A stretch of DNA of 64,000 nucleotides from Marvinbryantia formatexigens DSM 14469 (GTDB lineage Bacteria > Bacillota > Clostridia > Lachnospirales > Lachnospiraceae), in contig NZ_CP102268.1 in the NCBI RefSeq assembly GCF_025148285.1, positions 3,079,001 through 3,143,000 of the forward strand. Direction: 5' to 3'. The notes beneath the pieces were generated by a model. The model was not told where the DNA came from. It ran no database searches and worked only from the letters and a program-made list of their open reading frames with translations. Positions within the stretch are counted from its first letter, which is position 1; each line of letters begins with the position of its first letter. A program made the translations under genes and the position numbers. Positions 59,867 through 64,000 of the stretch are shown here, in pieces.

Positions 59867-60195
59867 GATTGTTTCTCCTGTCCTTTTACATAGTATATTT
59901 GCCGTGTGAGTGAGAAATATGCGGCTTATTTCGTCCATTATAGCACAGTTCGGGAAGATGCGGTATGTAAATTGAAAAAATTTGCGGCGGGAATGGAGTC
60001 CCCTGCGCTCCGGATTATGAAAGTTTACTCTTGCGCGGTACTTTGAAATGTGTTATTGCTAATCTATATGGTTTTTGCCGGGAATCTGCAGTAAAAGAAT
60101 CTGAAGATAAAAATGTTTGAAAAAATTTGAAAAAAATGCAAAAAAGGGCTTGCATTTTTTTCAAACCTGTTCTATAATACATCGTGTTGTGACAT
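59867..60195. other. Gene-free 329-base gap between pncB and the tRNA
   Basis: It holds the pncB leader and extended -10 box (minus strand, TATAAT complement at 59937-59942), a moderately GC stretch with no open frame, and the tRNA promoter at its right end. No repeat or further RNA was recognised. Confidence 0.6.
60151..60179 (+). promoter_or_regulatory. Promoter of the tRNA gene
   Basis: TTGCAT (60151-60156) and TATAAT (60174-60179) with a 17-base spacer stand 17 bases before the mature tRNA. Strong, as expected for a tRNA. Confidence 0.88.
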
Positions 60196-60267
60196 TGGGC
60201 TATCGCCAAACGGTAAGGCAACGGACTCTGACTCCGTCATTTCAAGGTTCGAATCCTTGTAGCCCAG
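60196..60267 (+). tRNA. tRNA-Gln (anticodon CTG)
   Basis: A 72-base cloverleaf: acceptor arms TGGGCTA / TAGCCCA, D-arm with CGGTAAGGC, anticodon stem CGGA/TCCG with loop CTCTGAC (anticodon CTG, reading CAG), T-arm GGTTCGAATCC. CCA is not encoded (CTA follows the discriminator G). Single gene with its own promoter and a terminator. Confidence 0.95.
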
Positions 60268-60275
60268 CTAAGAGG

Positions 60276-60303
60276 AAGGAGTTGCTGAAGCAGCTCCTTT
60301 TTT
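60276..60303 (+). terminator. Terminator after the tRNA
   Basis: AAGGAGTTGC and GCAGCTCCTT pair in ten base pairs (one G-T) around TGAA, followed by T6. It ends the tRNA transcript; the next gene starts 41 bases on. Confidence 0.88.
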
Positions 60304-60344
60304 GTCTGACAGAAGATTGTCTTATTACAGAAAGGATGATTTAT

Positions 60345-61052
60345 ATGGCATATCAATACCGCAGCCGCATCCGCTACAGCGAAATTGGCGAGGACAAAAA
60401 GCTTACGCTGCCCGGTCTGGTGAATTATTTCCAGGACTGCAGCACCTTCCAGTCGGAGGCACTCGGCATAGGGCTGGACACGCTGGGAGCGCGCCAGCGG
60501 GCATGGCTTCTGGCGTCCTGGAAAATTGTAATAGACAGGCTGCCGCGGCTTGGGGAGGAGGTTGTGACGGAGACCTGGCCATATGGCTTTAAGGGCTTCC
60601 AGGGAAACCGCAACTTCCGTATGCTGGACCAGGAGGGACATACACTGGCTGCAGCGGCATCCGTCTGGATTTATTTAAATGTGGAAAGCGGGCATCCGTG
60701 CCGGATTGACGGGGATGTTCTGGAGGCATATGAGCTGGAAGAGGAGCTGCCGCTCGGTCCGTTTTCGCGCAAGATTCCGGTTCCGGAGGAAAGCACGGAG
60801 CGGGACAGCTTTCTGGTGATGCGCAGTCACCTGGACACCAATCACCATGTCAACAACGGGCAGTATATACTGATGGCGGAGGAATATCTGCCGGAGGGCT
60901 TTAAAGTAAAGCAGATACGCGTGGAGTACCGCAAAGCCGCCGTTCTGCACGATACGATTGTGCCGTTTGTGTGCACAGAGCCGCAGCGCTGCACGGTCAG
61001 CCTTTGCGGAAGTGATGAAAAGCCGTTTGCCGTCGTAGAATTTTCGGAATAA
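60345..61052 (+). CDS. Acyl-ACP thioesterase
   Basis: A 235-residue double-hotdog thioesterase of the bacterial FatA/FatB-like family (PF01643) that releases free fatty acids from acyl-ACP. N-terminal hotdog: LVNYFQDCSTFQSEALGIG; C-terminal hotdog: RSHLDTNHHVNNGQYILMAEEYLP, in which the Asn-His-Asn motif lies at the active site. AAAGG serves ATG 60345; an ATG three codons earlier is possible. It probably sets fatty-acid release for membrane or volatile products. Not linked to lipid synthesis genes here. Confidence 0.9.
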   Translation: MAYQYRSRIRYSEIGEDKKLTLPGLVNYFQDCSTFQSEALGIGLDTLGARQRAWLLASWKIVIDRLPRLGEEVVTETWPYGFKGFQGNRNFRMLDQEGHTLAAAASVWIYLNVESGHPCRIDGDVLEAYELEEELPLGPFSRKIPVPEESTERDSFLVMRSHLDTNHHVNNGQYILMAEEYLPEGFKVKQIRVEYRKAAVLHDTIVPFVCTEPQRCTVSLCGSDEKPFAVVEFSE

Positions 61053-61100
61053 CCAGTGAAAAACGCCGGAGCAATAAGCGGACATAAGAGGGAGGAAATT

Positions 61101-61937
61101 ATGCTGGAGCTGGGGAAAAAGCAGATACTGACAATTCTGAAAGAAACCGATTTCGGAGTTTATCTCGGAGAAAAAGAGAATCCGCAGGAGCGCGTACTGC
61201 TCCCGAAAAAAGAGGTGCCGGAGGAAGCGGCGACTGGCGATACGCTGGAGGTCTTTTTATATAAGGATTCCAAAGACCGCCTGATTGCCACGCGCAGGGA
61301 ACCGGCGATGACGCTTGGCGGCGTTGCCGTTGTGAAGGTTGCGCAGGTCGCATCCATCGGAGCTTTTCTTGAATGGGGGCTGGAGAAAGACCTGCTGCTG
61401 CCGTTCAGAGAGCAGACGGCAAAGGTACAGGCGGGGCAGTCCTGTCTGGCGGCGCTGTACATTGATAAAAGCGGGCGTCTCTGCGCCACGATGAATGTTT
61501 ATCCGTATCTTCGCACGGATTCGCCCTATAAAAAGGACGACCATGTCACCGGGACGATTTATCAGATAAGTGAAGAATTTGGCGTATTTGTGGCGGTGGA
61601 CAACTGCTATTCCGGTCTGATCCCGCGAAAAGAGGCGGCGGGACATTTCCGTATCGGCGATACCATCCAGGCGCGAGTGACAGAGGTAAAGGAAGACGGA
61701 AAGCTGAGTCTGTCCGCCCGCGAAAAAGCATACCTGCAGATGGACGAGGATGCAGAAAATATTATGCAGATAATTGAAGGGTATGACGGCGTACTGCCGT
61801 TTAATGACAAAGCGTCGCCGGAAGTGATAAAGCGTGAATTCGGACTGAGTAAAAACGCGTTCAAGCGCGGCGTCGGCAGACTTTTAAAAGAGGGACGCGT
61901 GGAAATCACAGAGAAATCTATCCGCAAAATAAAATAA
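61101..61937 (+). CDS. S1-domain RNA-binding protein (CvfB/YitL-like)
   Basis: A 278-residue protein with three S1-like beta barrels (about 1-65, 70-140 and 145-210; the third, HVTGTIYQISEEFGVFVAVDNCYSGLIPRKEA, is canonical) and a C-terminal winged helix (about 225-278). This is the CvfB layout; CvfB affects virulence and mRNA in staphylococci and streptococci. Start at 61101 follows GGGAGG. Its neighbours (thioesterase, RidA) give no hint of a special target. Confidence 0.88.
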   Translation: MLELGKKQILTILKETDFGVYLGEKENPQERVLLPKKEVPEEAATGDTLEVFLYKDSKDRLIATRREPAMTLGGVAVVKVAQVASIGAFLEWGLEKDLLLPFREQTAKVQAGQSCLAALYIDKSGRLCATMNVYPYLRTDSPYKKDDHVTGTIYQISEEFGVFVAVDNCYSGLIPRKEAAGHFRIGDTIQARVTEVKEDGKLSLSAREKAYLQMDEDAENIMQIIEGYDGVLPFNDKASPEVIKREFGLSKNAFKRGVGRLLKEGRVEITEKSIRKIK

Positions 61938-62030
61938 GATAACTGAATAGTTATTAAAATGAGCGGATTTTGAAAAACGGTGGAGGCTCATTTGACGGGC
62001 ATCCCCCAATAATACGAGGAGGAAAAAGCG

Positions 62031-62405
62031 ATGAAACAGGTAATCAGCACAGACAAGGCACCGGCGGCAATTGGACCGTATTCGCAGGCAGTCGAGGTAA
62101 ACGGGATGGTCTATACCTCCGGAGTGATTCCGGTAAATCCGGCGACCGGGGAAATCCCGGAAGGCGTGGAGGCACAGGCGAGACAGGCGTTCTCCAATCT
62201 TTCCAATCTGCTGGAGGCGGCAGGCACTTCGATGGCACAGGCGGTGAAAACCACGGTGTTTATTAAAGAAATGAATGACTTTGGAAAGATTAATGAAATT
62301 TATGCGGAGTATTTTACAAAGCCGTATCCGGCGCGCTCCTGTGTGGAAGTTGCACGACTTCCGAAAGATGTTCTGCTGGAAATTGAGGTAATAGCACTGA
62401 AATAA
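62031..62405 (+). CDS. ridA: RidA family enamine/imine deaminase
   Basis: A 124-residue protein that hydrolyses reactive enamines/imines formed by PLP enzymes such as threonine dehydratase. The N-terminus APAAIGPYSQAVEVNGMVYTSG and the Arg in YPARSCVEVARLP (about residue 104) are the conserved features of active RidA. It acts as a trimer in the cytoplasm. A GAGGAGG ribosome site precedes the ATG. Alone in its transcription unit, 93 bases after the CvfB-like gene. Confidence 0.94.
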   Translation: MKQVISTDKAPAAIGPYSQAVEVNGMVYTSGVIPVNPATGEIPEGVEAQARQAFSNLSNLLEAAGTSMAQAVKTTVFIKEMNDFGKINEIYAEYFTKPYPARSCVEVARLPKDVLLEIEVIALK

Positions 62406-62562
62406 AAGCTTATCCCGGCAAAACTGCCTGTGAAAAAGGGAGAAACTGCCAGAGGTACTTGTAAATGCGGCATTCCTGCGGTATGATAGAGCTGTAACAG
62501 AACAAAGGCAGCAGGGCGCCACGGCGAAACTGCTGTCAGGCAAAAAAGGGAGGAGTAAACGC

Positions 62563-62796
62563 ATGAAGGTACAGAACATTACAGATATTAATAGATTTTT
62601 TGAAGTAATCGACAGCTGCAAGGGAAAGGTAGAACTGGTGACAGGCGAGGGAGACAGACTGAACCTCAAATCAAAGCTCTGCCAGTATGTTTCTCTGGCG
62701 AACATTTTTTCAAACGGAGAAATCCCGGAGCTGGAAATTCTGGCATATGAGCCGGAGGACATCGAAAAACTGATCTCCTACATGATGAACAGCTAA
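62563..62796 (+). CDS. Conserved small protein of unknown function
   Basis: A 77-residue acidic protein (ITDINRFFEVIDSCKGKVELVTGEGDRLNLKSKLCQYVSLA...). It has no signal, membrane segment or known motif that I can name; similar short proteins are common in clostridia. A promoter TTGTAA (62459-62464), 17 bases, TATGAT (62482-62487) precedes it, and GGGAGG serves the ATG. Followed by a terminator. Confidence 0.7.
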   Translation: MKVQNITDINRFFEVIDSCKGKVELVTGEGDRLNLKSKLCQYVSLANIFSNGEIPELEILAYEPEDIEKLISYMMNS

Positions 62797-62890
62797 GAGA
62801 GCGCATGTGGGGGAAGTACTGGTTGCTCCGTTTACTGTAACGCGGGTGAAGTACTTTTTGCACGGTAATTAAAAAAAGAGATGAAAAGAC

Positions 62891-62940
62891 CGCCATAAAA
62901 TGGTATACTATGGGTATATTATTTTACGGCGTTTTTTTTT
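62891..62940 (+). terminator. Terminator after the small gene
   Basis: CGCCATAAAAT (62891-62901) pairs with ATTTTACGGCG (62921-62931) with one mismatch, then T9. Confidence 0.8.
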
Positions 62941-62953
62941 GCTGCCATGCATG

Positions 62954-62987
62954 CGACAAAAACGTCCGGCGGACGTTTTTAGTTGTC
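62954..62987. repeat. Palindromic repeat CGACAAAAAYGTCC, copy 2
   Basis: CGACAAAAACGTCC (62954-62967), GGC, GGACGTTTTT (62971-62980) and AGTTGTCG. It matches copy 1 at 54810-54839, and the Y/R differences keep base pairing or G-T pairs. It lies 88 bases before dnaE. Confidence 0.6.
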
Positions 62988-63074
62988 GGTGACGGATGCC
63001 CGGATACAGCGGGGAAGCCCGGTCTGCCTGTGGCTGTCTGCCGGCAGCGGACACAAAAGAAATGAGGTACAGAC

Positions 63075-64000
63075 TTGAATTTTACGCATTTACATGTTCA
63101 TACGGAATACAGTCTCCTGGACGGTTCGAATAAAATAAAGGAATATGTGGCGCGGGTGAAGGAGCTGGGCATGAACAGCGCCGCCATCACCGACCACGGC
63201 GCGATGTACGGCGTTATCGATTTTTACCGGGCGGCGCGGGCGGAAGGGATTAAGCCGATTCTGGGCTGCGAGGTATATGTGGCGCCCAATTCCCGTTTTG
63301 ACCGCGAAAACACCGGCGGCGAGGACCGGTACTACCATCTTGTGCTGCTGGCGGAGAACAATACCGGCTATGCCAATCTGATTAAAATCGTATCGGCGGG
63401 CTTTGTGGAGGGCTACTATTACAAGCCGCGCGTCGATAAGGAGCTGCTTCGGCAGTACCACGAGGGAATTATCGCTCTCAGCGCCTGCCTGGCGGGAGAG
63501 ATTCCGCGCTATCTGGTGCGCGGATTATACGAGGAAGGAAAAAAGGTTGCGCTGGAGTATCAGGAAATCTTTGGCAAAGGAAATTTCTTCCTGGAGCTGC
63601 AGGACCACGGCATCGCCAATCAGCAGATCGTCAACCAGCAGCTTCTGCGCATGAGCGCGGAGACCGGCATAGAGCTGGTGGCGACGAACGACGTGCACTA
63701 TACGCTGGCGTCCGATGCCGAGCCGCACGACATCCTGCTCTGCATCCAGACCGGAAAAAAGCTGCAGGACGAGGACCGTATGCGCTACGAGGGCGGTCAG
63801 TATTACGTGAAATCGCCGGAGGAGATGGCGCAGCTCTTTCCGTATGCGCTGCAGGCGCTGGAAAATACGCAGAAAATCGCGGACCGCTGCAATGTGGAAA
63901 TTGAATTCGGCGTGACAAAGCTGCCGCGCTTCGATGTGCCGGAGGGGTATACCTCCTGGGAATATTTAAACAAGCTCTGCTTCGACGGGCTTGCGCTGCG
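63075..64000 (+). CDS. dnaE: DNA polymerase III alpha subunit, N-terminal part
   Basis: The first ~308 residues of the replicative polymerase. The PHP domain opens with HLHVHTEYSLLDG and continues with AAITDHGAMYGVIDFY, GCEVYVAP, LSACLAGEIP and TNDVHYTLASDAEPHDILLCIQTG. The start is TTG (63075), six bases after GAGGT; no ATG fits. The gene runs off the right edge. It belongs to the DnaE type, not PolC, as no exonuclease insert is seen in this part. Confidence 0.95.
   Translation, partial: MNFTHLHVHTEYSLLDGSNKIKEYVARVKELGMNSAAITDHGAMYGVIDFYRAARAEGIKPILGCEVYVAPNSRFDRENTGGEDRYYHLVLLAENNTGYANLIKIVSAGFVEGYYYKPRVDKELLRQYHEGIIALSACLAGEIPRYLVRGLYEEGKKVALEYQEIFGKGNFFLELQDHGIANQQIVNQQLLRMSAETGIELVATNDVHYTLASDAEPHDILLCIQTGKKLQDEDRMRYEGGQYYVKSPEEMAQLFPYALQALENTQKIADRCNVEIEFGVTKLPRFDVPEGYTSWEYLNKLCFDGLAL

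Noticed and set aside
60117-60344. N-terminal extension of the thioesterase through the tRNA gene
   Set aside because: It would translate the tRNA-Gln and its terminator; the ribosome site and family N-terminus point to 60345.

Overview
The window reads as a chromosomal segment of a spore-forming, carbohydrate-degrading member of the Clostridia, most like a gut Lachnospiraceae. The clues are the SpoVT-type sporulation regulator, strong AGGAGG ribosome sites, balanced base composition, many AraC-type regulators, several GH3 enzymes and typical Firmicutes neighbourhoods (pth-mfd-foldase, CvfB-like). No plasmid, prophage or insertion sequence was seen. The left edge cuts a solute-binding protein gene and the right edge cuts dnaE.

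Layout. (1) 1-4800: alpha-galactoside uptake and hydrolysis: binding protein, two permeases, AraC regulator and MelA (GH4). (2) 5009-6826: XRE regulator, ImmA/IrrE-type metalloprotease and a PIN-domain protein whose frame is broken at a T6 tract. (3) 6843-8592: MerR regulator divergent from an iron-dependent alcohol dehydrogenase, with a MerR-type 19-base promoter spacer. (4) 8643-17889: catabolic cluster of AraC regulator, GPH symporter, GH1, tannase-like esterase, phosphotriesterase-like hydrolase and GH3; together they could import and take apart acylated or lactone-bearing beta-glucosides. (5) 18023-24350: two-component system with PhoP-box-like repeats (TGTTTA-N5-TGTTTA) before itself and before a following operon of a DUF368 polyprenyl-phosphate transporter (PopT), PAP2 phosphatase, GT2-GtrA glycosyltransferase and anchored phosphodiester glycosidase. 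This looks like a regulated lipid-carrier recycling or envelope-modification unit. (6) 24519-31795: broken isoprenylcysteine methyltransferase, VOC protein, aldo/keto reductase, AraC regulator, MATE exporter, DUF362 protein, TetR regulator. (7) 32080-43790: three more aldo/keto reductases, two GH3 enzymes (one domain-permuted and membrane-anchored), LysR regulator, second Fe-alcohol dehydrogenase, flavodoxin-like lipoprotein. (8) 44003-49211: ATC-hydrolase-family protein, two CobW-type GTPases (one with a very long His-rich insert), MATE exporter, nitroreductase. (9) 49230-64000: housekeeping: pth, mfd, foldase lipoprotein, second two-component system, toxin-antitoxin pair, SpoVT, pncB, tRNA-Gln, acyl-ACP thioesterase, CvfB-like protein, RidA and dnaE.

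Themes beyond the genes: short tandem duplications at the 3' ends of several genes (near 19.2, 25.5, 43.8 and 47.1 kb); three copies of a promoter-then-hairpin element (29.8, 39.4, 41.9 kb); two further dispersed palindromic repeats; and two genes broken by apparent one-base losses in homopolymers, one of them at a T TTT TTG slippery heptamer. All calls come from reading the sequence; no database search was run.
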